DNA of 64,000 bases from Lachnospiraceae bacterium (GTDB lineage Bacteria > Bacillota > Clostridia > Lachnospirales > Lachnospiraceae). The notes beneath the pieces were generated by a model. It did no database searches. It was not told the origin of the DNA and saw only the letters and a list, made by a program, of their open reading frames with translations. The position numbers and the translations under genes were made by a program. Below are positions 52,674 to 60,034 of the stretch, in pieces. How positions within the stretch are numbered: the first letter of the stretch is position 1; each line of letters begins with the position of its first letter. The stretch is taken from positions 1 to 64,000 of the forward strand of contig JAILRA010000108.1 of NCBI GenBank assembly GCA_024698715.1. Direction: 5' to 3'.

Positions 52674-53391
52674 TGATACGGGCAAAAAGATGGAAAAAAC
52701 ATTCTTTTTAAACAACCGAATAAAAAGAAAAGACAAGGGAACGACGATTCTGGAAATGGTCGTCAGTTTCACGCTGCTTGCAATCTTTCTCTCGGCATCC
52801 GTTGTTATCATTTCAAATGTGACAATGCTGTATTACCGTGTCAGGGGAGAGAATTACGCCCGTCAGGTCGGAGATATCGTTGTCAATAAGATCGCATCCG
52901 AAATATCCGGAGCGCAGTATAACGAAAAAGATTCGTCTTCGGATCCGTACATTATTTCGGGAAGCGACTATAAGACGGAGATCGGTTATCCTAAAACGAT
53001 TGACGGCGATGCGATCGTTTTGTATGACAGAACGAATACCAAAGTCGGGATTTTCGCCTCGGACGGGATCCTGAAAATATATTATTATCCCATAACCGAT
53101 GAAACGGACAGCACGGGTGCGAATGACAGAAAAGAGCTGTACTGGAATTTCGACAAGAACATATATAACGGCTATGAAATAGAATCGCTTGAGTTTGCTC
53201 CTGCGGATTCGGCCAAGAACGTCGGTCTTGCATCTTTGTACGGAATTTCCGATACGGATATTTCCGATTACAATTCCAATGTCATTGCCGTATATATGCA
53301 GATAAACAGTAACAAATACGGAAGTTTCAGCATTTGCAGATATGTTAAGCTTTATAACTATCCAGAAAACTGTGTAATAGTTCAAAAATAG
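52657..53391 (+). CDS. Minor pseudopilin (PilW/PulJ-like)
   Basis: The 244-residue product has a class III signal: a basic leader with NRIKRKDKG, then TTILEMVVSFTLLAIFLSAS, with Glu at +5. The soluble region includes FASDGILKIYYYPITDE and ends with SFSICRYVKLYNYPENC. In size and signal form it is like PilW or GspJ. Starts at 52657 or 52690 are both possible; the first overlaps the upstream gene. It is part of the tightly packed row of minor pilin genes. Confidence 0.83.
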   Translation: MNQITDDTGKKMEKTFFLNNRIKRKDKGTTILEMVVSFTLLAIFLSASVVIISNVTMLYYRVRGENYARQVGDIVVNKIASEISGAQYNEKDSSSDPYIISGSDYKTEIGYPKTIDGDAIVLYDRTNTKVGIFASDGILKIYYYPITDETDSTGANDRKELYWNFDKNIYNGYEIESLEFAPADSAKNVGLASLYGISDTDISDYNSNVIAVYMQINSNKYGSFSICRYVKLYNYPENCVIVQK

Positions 53392-53403
53392 CAGGTAAAA
53401 GTC

Positions 53404-53841
53404 ATGTCAAAGAATGAACAGCACAATTTAATAAATATTGCGAGCATTATCAGAATACTTCTGATCGTGCTGACTGTACTTATTGTCGTGATTTCCGCGT
53501 TCTTTTTTTTCAGAACGCGCATCCTTGCAAAACACGCGTTAAGAGATGCAAAGAACGTTTATCTTGCCCTTTCGACTGCAGAGATAGAGTATTATTCTAA
53601 GGGAAAAAACATTTACGATCCTTCCAAAGTTAACGGAATGTCGGAGGGTGTCGAAAGAAGAGTGCATGAACTTGTGGACAACGAGGGAACTTTCAGGATT
53701 GTATCCTATGATAATAGAGAACATTGCGTCACGGGTATGCAGTACGTCAACGGAAATTATTATGTATTCTTTTCGAAAGACGGAGACGAGCTTGACTGGG
53801 AAGTCAAATACATGATGCCAATCTATCAGTTTGCGGACTGA
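53404..53841 (+). CDS. Small membrane-anchored protein of the pilus locus
   Basis: I do not recognise a family. The 145-residue protein has one long N-terminal hydrophobic helix (about residues 12-38, with SIIRILLIVLTVLIVVISAF) and a soluble C-terminal domain of about 105 residues. It lacks a clear prepilin cleavage site, yet its size and layout are pilin-like. It may be a pseudopilin that keeps its leader or an assembly protein. It is the last gene of the first pilus transcript, 12 bases after the PilW-like gene, and is followed by the promoter of the assembly operon. Confidence 0.75.
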   Translation: MSKNEQHNLINIASIIRILLIVLTVLIVVISAFFFFRTRILAKHALRDAKNVYLALSTAEIEYYSKGKNIYDPSKVNGMSEGVERRVHELVDNEGTFRIVSYDNREHCVTGMQYVNGNYYVFFSKDGDELDWEVKYMMPIYQFAD

Positions 53842-53880
53842 AGACAGGAATAATACATATAGTCATATATGTGCCGTATA

Positions 53881-53909
53881 TTGAGAAAAACGGCAAAATA
53901 TGGTATAAT
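53881..53909 (+). promoter_or_regulatory. Strong sigma-A promoter of the pilus assembly operon
   Basis: TTGAGA (53881-53886) and TATAAT (53904-53909) are 17 bases apart, with TGG at 53901-53903 giving an extended -10. pilC starts about 105 bases downstream. Confidence 0.8.
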
Positions 53910-54016
53910 CGCAAGGATTTTTGTGATACGGATCAATAGATAGGATATTATAATCGCGTCGGTTATAAACAGACGTGATCTGAATAGAAATATGTAAAAT
54001 AAAAAGGAACGGTCAG

Positions 54017-55222
54017 ATGGCTAATTTTAAATACAAAGCCCAAGACAATGAAGGAAAGATAATAGCGGGACAGGCTAATGCGGCCAGTGAGAACGAACTT
54101 CACGAGAAACTCAAATCGGATGGTCTGAAACTTGTTGAAGCAAAGGAAATGGCAGCAGCGCAAAGACGTCTTAAGAGAATGAAGTATGACAGATTGTCGG
54201 ATTTTTCGAGAAACCTGTCCAAGCTTCTCGCAGCAGGCGTTACACTCGTCAGGGCGCTTAAGATCATATCCGATGACGAGTCCATTCCTCAGAAGGAAAG
54301 GGATATCTATGCCGATATCCTTAAACTGGTCCGAACCGGTATGCCGCTTTCCGATGCTCTTGAAGAAGAGGGAGACACATTTCCGCCTCTGTTCATAAAT
54401 ATGATCCGTTCAGCCGAAACATCAGGAAACCTTGATGCAACGGCAGCCAATATGGCAGATTATTACAGTAAAGAGTATAAACTCAATCAGAAGATTTCGT
54501 CTTCGATGACTTATCCCAAAATTCTCGGTGTACTTATAGTACTGGTTGTAATAGTGATCATGGGATTTGTTCTTCCGCAGTTTGATGATCTTTTTGCTCA
54601 GATGGGTACGCTTCCCTTACCGACGAGAATACTTATGTGGATGAGCAATTTTGTCGCACACAGATGGTACGTACTCATATTCCTTGGTATTGTGGGATTT
54701 ATGGCTTTCAAGATCATTACTTCGATCCCGAAAGTCAAATACGGACTCGACTGGCTGGAGATACACCTTCCCAAAATAGGAAAACTTCGTAAGATCATTT
54801 ATACCGCAAGATTTGCACGTACACTTTCAAGTCTTTATGCGGCAGGTATTCCTATCATCACCTGTCTTCAGATAGCTAAAACAACCATCGGTAATTCATA
54901 TATAGAAAGCCAGTTTGACAATATGATCGCCAGGGTTCGTGCCGGTGAGACTTTAAGTGCCGGAATTGACGGAATAGACGGTTTTGTTAAAAAGCTTACA
55001 TCATCCATCAGTGTCGGTGAGGAAACCGGTGAACTCGACAGCATGCTGGTATCGATAGCGGATCAGATGGATTACGATTCCGAGATTGCAACCGAAAAAC
55101 TCGTTGCCATGCTGGAACCCGTCATGATAGTTGTCATGGCGGTTATCGTCGGATTTATCATGATTGCGATTATATGGCCTATTTACGGGTCTTATCAGTC
55201 AATTGCCAATACTTCCATGTAA
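54017..55222 (+). CDS. pilC: Type IV pilus inner-membrane platform protein PilC
   Basis: The product (401 residues) is a PilC/GspF family protein. It opens with MANFKYKAQDNEGKIIAGQA, a family hallmark. Two T2SSF domains follow, with DFSRNLSKLLAAGVTLVRAL near residues 60-80 and FARTLSSLYAAGIPIITCLQ near 270-290. Three membrane helices lie at about 170-195, 215-235 and 370-395. PilC sits in the membrane, contacts the PilB ATPase and passes pilin subunits into the fibre. A GGAAC stretch precedes the ATG. It is the first gene of the assembly operon. Confidence 0.95.
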   Translation: MANFKYKAQDNEGKIIAGQANAASENELHEKLKSDGLKLVEAKEMAAAQRRLKRMKYDRLSDFSRNLSKLLAAGVTLVRALKIISDDESIPQKERDIYADILKLVRTGMPLSDALEEEGDTFPPLFINMIRSAETSGNLDATAANMADYYSKEYKLNQKISSSMTYPKILGVLIVLVVIVIMGFVLPQFDDLFAQMGTLPLPTRILMWMSNFVAHRWYVLIFLGIVGFMAFKIITSIPKVKYGLDWLEIHLPKIGKLRKIIYTARFARTLSSLYAAGIPIITCLQIAKTTIGNSYIESQFDNMIARVRAGETLSAGIDGIDGFVKKLTSSISVGEETGELDSMLVSIADQMDYDSEIATEKLVAMLEPVMIVVMAVIVGFIMIAIIWPIYGSYQSIANTSM

Positions 55223-55237
55223 AAAGGGGGAGAAAAA

Positions 55238-56719
55238 GTGAGTGTCAGTATTTACCTGAACAATCAGCAGGTACAGATCGTGGTCGGTACAAGAGGAAGA
55301 AAAGGAGTCTATCAGGATTCCTATATTCTTGATGCACCGGAAGGCAGTATCATTAACGGTATTGTTACGGATACATCCTCTTTTATCGAATTTCTGAAAG
55401 AAACATGGAGCAGATACCGTCTTTCGAAAACGGATGTTCATCTCGTTGTTGGCGGAAACAAGATTCACGGAAGAAACCTTGAAGTTCCGGTTCTTTCTCC
55501 TGCCAAAACCAAAGAATATTTAAGCCGTGAACTTTCCGATATGGAAAAAGACGGTGAAGAATATGTAGTATGCTATAACAGCCTCTCCGGAAAAGCGGGA
55601 AAGAAACTGCGTAATTTCTATGTTGAAATGGCGGAGAAGGAGCTGATAAAAGATTATGTGGATATTTTCAAAGATGCCGGAATTACGTTAAAGAGTCTGG
55701 TGTCGGCTGAAGGAAGTATCTTAAGCCTTTTGGACAAAACCGTAAACGGATATTTTAAGACTTTTATCCTTCAGATAATGAACGGCAATCTTGTTACCAA
55801 TATTCTCTGGGTTGACGGTTCGTTTAATTATTACAATACCGTACGTTGTTTCAATGATGTAGGAACGGGTGCGTATTACGATGACTGTGCAAGGTCTTTG
55901 AGTAACCTGAACCAGTTTATTCAGGCTCATAAGATTGAACAGAAAATAGAGAAGATACTTATTGCCGGATCGGATAAACTGGATGTGCTTTATTACGGCG
56001 ATCTGGTAAGTGCCTACGGAATCGATGCAACGGTGGCAATAGTCAATCAGGGTCTTGGTCCCAATGCGGATAAAAACCACAGAGCGCAGCAGGTAATCTA
56101 CGGACTCTGCGGTCTTTATACGGACGGAAGTAAGGAAAGCAATTTCCTTGCGAATATTGGCAAGAAGGAAAAGAAGAGCGGAATCAACGCAGATTTAAAA
56201 AGAAGCATACTTGCGGTAGCTGCGACACTCGGAATAATGTTCATTATATTTCTTGCGGCATTCGGTTTGAGAATGACAAGGCAGATTAAATATAACAGAC
56301 TGGTCGAATACAACGAAGATCCGATGATCGTTTCACAGGCCTTGATGTTTGATGCATCTTCGGCAAGAAGAGATACTCTTGCTTCACGTGCAAATTCAAT
56401 CGAAAATGTTCTTAACACGATTTATACTTACCCGATTCTTACCAAGAAAGTCGAGAAGATTCTTTTTGATACGGCAAAAGGGTATGCAGATATCGAAATA
56501 GGAAGTTTTGATGCCGAAAACGGACTGGTAAACGTTACGGCCAGTTCCAAAGATGTCGAACTTATCAATCAGTATATTTACAGACTTCAGGATCAGGAAA
56601 TCTTCAACAGTGTAAAATATACCGGATACAATTACAATCAGGACGGAACGTGGAGCATCAATGTGACCTGTACGTTCGCGGAAAGCGTCGGAAGGGAAGG
56701 TGTTAATAATGAAGAGTAG
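55238..56719 (+). CDS. PilM-PilN fusion protein
   Basis: The 493-residue protein joins two pilus parts that are usually separate. Residues 1 to about 300 have an actin-like PilM layout (SVSIYLNNQQVQIVVGTRGR at the start, VHLVVGGNKIHGRNLEVPVL, and a phosphate-loop-like LIAGSDKLDVLYY). A single membrane helix (about 322-345, LAVAATLGIMFIIFLAAFGL) follows, then a PilN-like domain to the end. A similar joined plan is seen in GspL. It starts with GTG preceded by GGGGGAG. Its end overlaps pilO by 11 bases. It probably links the cytoplasmic motor to the outer PilO part. Confidence 0.87.
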   Translation: MSVSIYLNNQQVQIVVGTRGRKGVYQDSYILDAPEGSIINGIVTDTSSFIEFLKETWSRYRLSKTDVHLVVGGNKIHGRNLEVPVLSPAKTKEYLSRELSDMEKDGEEYVVCYNSLSGKAGKKLRNFYVEMAEKELIKDYVDIFKDAGITLKSLVSAEGSILSLLDKTVNGYFKTFILQIMNGNLVTNILWVDGSFNYYNTVRCFNDVGTGAYYDDCARSLSNLNQFIQAHKIEQKIEKILIAGSDKLDVLYYGDLVSAYGIDATVAIVNQGLGPNADKNHRAQQVIYGLCGLYTDGSKESNFLANIGKKEKKSGINADLKRSILAVAATLGIMFIIFLAAFGLRMTRQIKYNRLVEYNEDPMIVSQALMFDASSARRDTLASRANSIENVLNTIYTYPILTKKVEKILFDTAKGYADIEIGSFDAENGLVNVTASSKDVELINQYIYRLQDQEIFNSVKYTGYNYNQDGTWSINVTCTFAESVGREGVNNEE

Positions 56720-57524
56720 TTTAACGAACAGAGACAAGCGCCTCCTTTTATTCATGTTCCTTTTCGTGGTTATAGTGGGAATCGGATACTGGGGAATATA
56801 TCCGCAGATTAAAGCATTTGCAAAACTCGGAAAAGAGATTGAAAAAGAAGAAGTCAAGCAATCGATTAACGAGCAGAAGGTTTCCAATCTTATATTTGTT
56901 GAGAGTCAGTGCGAGGAATACGAGGAAAGCATGGCGGAGAATAAGGAAAGATTCTTTGACATTCTGAATGAAGCCGATATAGATCTGCTTCTGACGGGAA
57001 AAGCCATTAAGCACAAACTTGAGTCGTTTAATTTAAGCATTAACATTTCGGAAGCACCTTCTCAAAGAAGAGCATACAGATATTCGGATCTTTATGTGCA
57101 ACAGCAGCAGTGGGAAGAAGAAAGAGCGGCTCTTTATGCCCAGGAAGAATCTGAAGAAGATCTTCTGGACATGTCCGGCAAATCCGACAGCAAGAAAAAA
57201 GATAAGGATGACGAAGAAGAAAAGATTGACGAATATGTCGATGTATTCGGCAATACCGATATGGTCGGAGCCAATAACGATATTTATGCTGCTAAGGTTA
57301 CGATGACTCTGGGCGGTAAAAAGAGCGATCTTGAGAATTTCCTTCAGGAGATTATGGACTCTGACAAAGAGATTTTGATCACTTCTTTCGCATGGAGCAA
57401 ATACCGTACAAGACAGCTTAAAGAAGGTGTTTATGTATCCGATTCATCGGACAGTGATTTGGAAGTGGTTGAAATGGACGCACTTACGGTTACAATGGAA
57501 ATCTATATGTGCGAAAAAGACTGA
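56709..57524 (+). CDS. PilO-like pilus alignment protein
   Basis: A 271-residue protein with one N-terminal membrane helix (KRLLLFMFLFVVIVGIGYWG, about 10-29), a coiled-coil stretch (about 35-75, rich in Glu and Lys) and a ferredoxin-like C-terminal domain. This is the PilO plan. An unusual feature is a highly charged insertion (about 135-175) with many Asp, Glu and Lys between the coiled coil and the C-terminal domain. ATG 56709 is chosen because GGAAGG lies 8 bases upstream. It is coupled with the PilM-PilN gene and likely pairs with its PilN part. Confidence 0.83.
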   Translation: MKSSLTNRDKRLLLFMFLFVVIVGIGYWGIYPQIKAFAKLGKEIEKEEVKQSINEQKVSNLIFVESQCEEYEESMAENKERFFDILNEADIDLLLTGKAIKHKLESFNLSINISEAPSQRRAYRYSDLYVQQQQWEEERAALYAQEESEEDLLDMSGKSDSKKKDKDDEEEKIDEYVDVFGNTDMVGANNDIYAAKVTMTLGGKKSDLENFLQEIMDSDKEILITSFAWSKYRTRQLKEGVYVSDSSDSDLEVVEMDALTVTMEIYMCEKD

Positions 57525-57542
57525 TTTCAAAAGGGGAAGCAA

Positions 57543-59228
57543 ATGGATATAAAAACTAACAGGAATATCAGAATAGGTGATGTATTAAAGGAATTCGGAT
57601 ATGTTACCGAGGAACAGATAGGTGAAGCGATCGCATATCAGAAAAGCCACGAAGGCGTGCGAATGGGTGGTGCCCTCATCGAACTCGGTTATATCACCGA
57701 ACATCAGATGCTTGAGGCTCTGGGACAGAGACTTCAGTACAGGCTTGTAAATATATCCGATCTGACATTTGATATCAACGCGGTGGAAATGATACCCCAT
57801 CCTCTGGCCGAAAAATACGGCATACTTGCTTATCATTATGAGGACGGAGTTCTTTTCATCCTGACAAACGATCCTCTTAATTTCTACGGAATAGAGGATG
57901 TCAGACAGGTCGCAGGTACGGATCTTCATATTGAGCTCTGTGAAAAGCAGCCTCTCGACAATGCCATTCATTATTATTACTCGGAAGTATCGGCCAAAAA
58001 GGCTGCCGACAAGGCATCCAAATCGAATGTTGCCGAAGCCGAGGAGATAGAAGTTAACGTTGAGGAAGGCGATGACGATACTCCCATCATCAACCTTTTG
58101 AATTCACTGATCGTTCGTGCATACAATTCAAATGTTTCGGATATTCATGTCGAGCCTTTCGAGAAACATACATCCGTTCGTATGAGAATGGACGGTGTCA
58201 TAGTTGATTTCATGACACTGCAGAAAAACATTCACAATTCTCTGATAGCACGTATCAAGATCCTCGGCGATCTCGACATTGCCGAGCGAAGGATTCCTCA
58301 GGACGGACATTTCAAAACCAGTATCGAAGGAACCCCGGTCAATGTCAGAGTTTCCGTTATTCCGACCGTATACGGTGAAAAGGCGGTTTTGAGACTTTTG
58401 GCAAGTGCCGCGACCATCGATCATTCCGGAACATTCGGTATGAATGAGAAGAATTATCAGATCGTAAGCGGAATGCTTCGTTCTCCCAACGGGATCATAT
58501 ATGTTACCGGACCTACAGGTTCTGGTAAATCAACTACACTTTACATGATTCTTTCGGAACTTTCTCAGAGAGCGGTCAATATTTCTACTATTGAAGACCC
58601 CGTCGAAAAGAACCTTCCGAAACTCAATCAGATGCAGGTTAACAATACCGCGGGACTGACTTTTGAAACGGGCCTAAGAGCTTTGCTTCGTCAGGACCCC
58701 GATATTATAATGCTCGGTGAAACACGTGATGCCGAAACCGCTTCGATCTCGGTCAGAGCCGCTATCACCGGACACCTGGTTCTTTCCACACTCCATACCA
58801 ATGATGCCGCATCCTCGGTTACACGACTTATTGATATGGGTATTGAACCGTATATGCTTGCCAATTCTCTTGTCGGCATAATCGCACAGAGACTTGTTCG
58901 TAAGATCTGTCCCGACTGCGGCGAGTGGGGCGTTCCCACAATGGAAGAGCAGCTTATTCTCGGAAGACCTTATGAGAGGGTAATGCATAAAGTTGGTTGT
59001 AAAAAATGTAACGGTACCGGATACAGAGGCCGAATCTCGATTCATGAAATACTTCCGATAGACAAGAGCGTGAGAAGGATGATCTCCGAAAACAATACGG
59101 CGGAAGAGATCAAAGAGTTCGGTCGAAAGAATCTCGGAATGCTGACTCTGAAGGAAAGCTGTCTTCAGCTTATCGAAGAAGGCATTACCACTGTGGAAGA
59201 ACTCGCAAAAGTTGCTTATTATGACTAA
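57543..59228 (+). CDS. pilB: Type IV pilus assembly ATPase PilB
   Basis: The hexameric motor (561 residues) that drives pilus growth. The N-terminal MshEN-like region (RIGDVLKEFGYVTEEQIGEA, about residues 10-60) resembles domains that can bind cyclic di-GMP. The catalytic half has Walker A GPTGSGKST near 323, an Asp box with STIEDPVEKNLPKLNQMQVN, Walker B DPDIIMLGETRDAETA and a His box with GHLVLSTLHTNDAA. A zinc site is formed by CPDC (456, 459) and CKKC (486, 489). AAGGGGA precedes the ATG. No separate PilT retraction ATPase lies in the window. Confidence 0.96.
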   Translation: MDIKTNRNIRIGDVLKEFGYVTEEQIGEAIAYQKSHEGVRMGGALIELGYITEHQMLEALGQRLQYRLVNISDLTFDINAVEMIPHPLAEKYGILAYHYEDGVLFILTNDPLNFYGIEDVRQVAGTDLHIELCEKQPLDNAIHYYYSEVSAKKAADKASKSNVAEAEEIEVNVEEGDDDTPIINLLNSLIVRAYNSNVSDIHVEPFEKHTSVRMRMDGVIVDFMTLQKNIHNSLIARIKILGDLDIAERRIPQDGHFKTSIEGTPVNVRVSVIPTVYGEKAVLRLLASAATIDHSGTFGMNEKNYQIVSGMLRSPNGIIYVTGPTGSGKSTTLYMILSELSQRAVNISTIEDPVEKNLPKLNQMQVNNTAGLTFETGLRALLRQDPDIIMLGETRDAETASISVRAAITGHLVLSTLHTNDAASSVTRLIDMGIEPYMLANSLVGIIAQRLVRKICPDCGEWGVPTMEEQLILGRPYERVMHKVGCKKCNGTGYRGRISIHEILPIDKSVRRMISENNTAEEIKEFGRKNLGMLTLKESCLQLIEEGITTVEELAKVAYYD

Positions 59229-59342
59229 CCGATCTGGATTTTTTACAGATAGGATCGTAAACATAAAAAAATTCATCAAAAAAATGTGGACAAAGTATAA
59301 AATATACGAGAACTTGTCCGATAAATAAGATAGTAATGAGGA

Positions 59343-59369
59343 AATTGTCCTGCACCGAGGATGACAATT
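59343..59369 (+). promoter_or_regulatory. Inverted repeat in the leader of the major pilin gene
   Basis: AATTGTC (59343-59349) and GACAATT (59363-59369) form a perfect 7-base inverted repeat with a 13-base loop, about 45 bases before the pilin ATG. It may be an mRNA hairpin that stabilises the pilin message or an operator. The function is not known. Confidence 0.4.
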
Positions 59370-59414
59370 AATTTTCTCAGCAAATAAAAATATCATCCAA
59401 AGGAGGATTTGATA

Positions 59415-59861
59415 ATGAAAAAAAATACTAACAACAAAGGTTTCACACTTGTAGAACTTATCGTAGTTCTGGTTATTCTCGCAATTCTTGCAGCAATCCT
59501 TGTACCCGCACTTCTCGGATACATCGACAGAGCAAGAGAAAAACAGTATGTACTTAATGCAAAGAGTGCTTTAACAGCTGCTCAGACAGAATTATCCAGT
59601 CTGTATGGTGAAAATAAGAGTGCCAGCGACATTACTAGCCGTGCAAGTACAGTTAAGAATACCGCTGATGTTCCCGGAACATATTTTGGTATCAATGTTA
59701 AAGGCGGAGACGTAGCAAGCGGAGCAGTTTCTTCCAATCATGCTGCATATACTGTAGGAACAGCTTATTATACAGAAGCCGGCATTACAATGTATTTTGA
59801 CGGAAGCGCTTGGACAAAAGCTGATTCGGTTGGCAGTGTAACATATGAAATCTGGAAGTAA
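59415..59861 (+). CDS. pilA: Major type IV pilin
   Basis: The 148-residue prepilin has a short leader (MKKNTNNKG) cut after G9, then FTLVELIVVLVILAILAAIL with Glu at +5, a long helix to about residue 60 and a small beta domain rich in Ala, Gly, Ser and Thr. The mature size (139 residues) and simple head fit the main fibre subunit. GGAGG lies 8 bases before the ATG, and a strong terminator follows, as expected for a highly expressed single-gene unit. Its signal is nearly the same as those of the two giant prepilins. It lacks cysteines for the usual disulphide loop, like other Gram-positive pilins. Confidence 0.95.
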   Translation: MKKNTNNKGFTLVELIVVLVILAILAAILVPALLGYIDRAREKQYVLNAKSALTAAQTELSSLYGENKSASDITSRASTVKNTADVPGTYFGINVKGGDVASGAVSSNHAAYTVGTAYYTEAGITMYFDGSAWTKADSVGSVTYEIWK

Positions 59862-59902
59862 CTAAATTCAGTTGTTGCCATATAAAGACATAATAAAATA
59901 AT

Positions 59903-59936
59903 TAAACCCCACAGGCTTTAAGCCTGCGGGGTTTAT
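59903..59936 (+). terminator. Rho-independent terminator of the major pilin gene
   Basis: Arms 59903-59917 and 59921-59935 pair with one A-C mismatch around a TTA loop. The stem is GC-rich in the middle and flanked by A and T runs. Confidence 0.9.
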
Positions 59937-60034
59937 TAATGAAAAGGGTGTATAAGGATAATAACCGGTTGTTTCGAACTCACATTGCAAAGTCGGCAGA
60001 TGATCACATCATCCCTGCCTGATTGAATAATAAA

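Noticed and set aside
58674-59396. Minus-strand frame opposite the end of pilB
   Set aside because: It lies over the conserved zinc-site and His-box codons of pilB and has no recognisable product.
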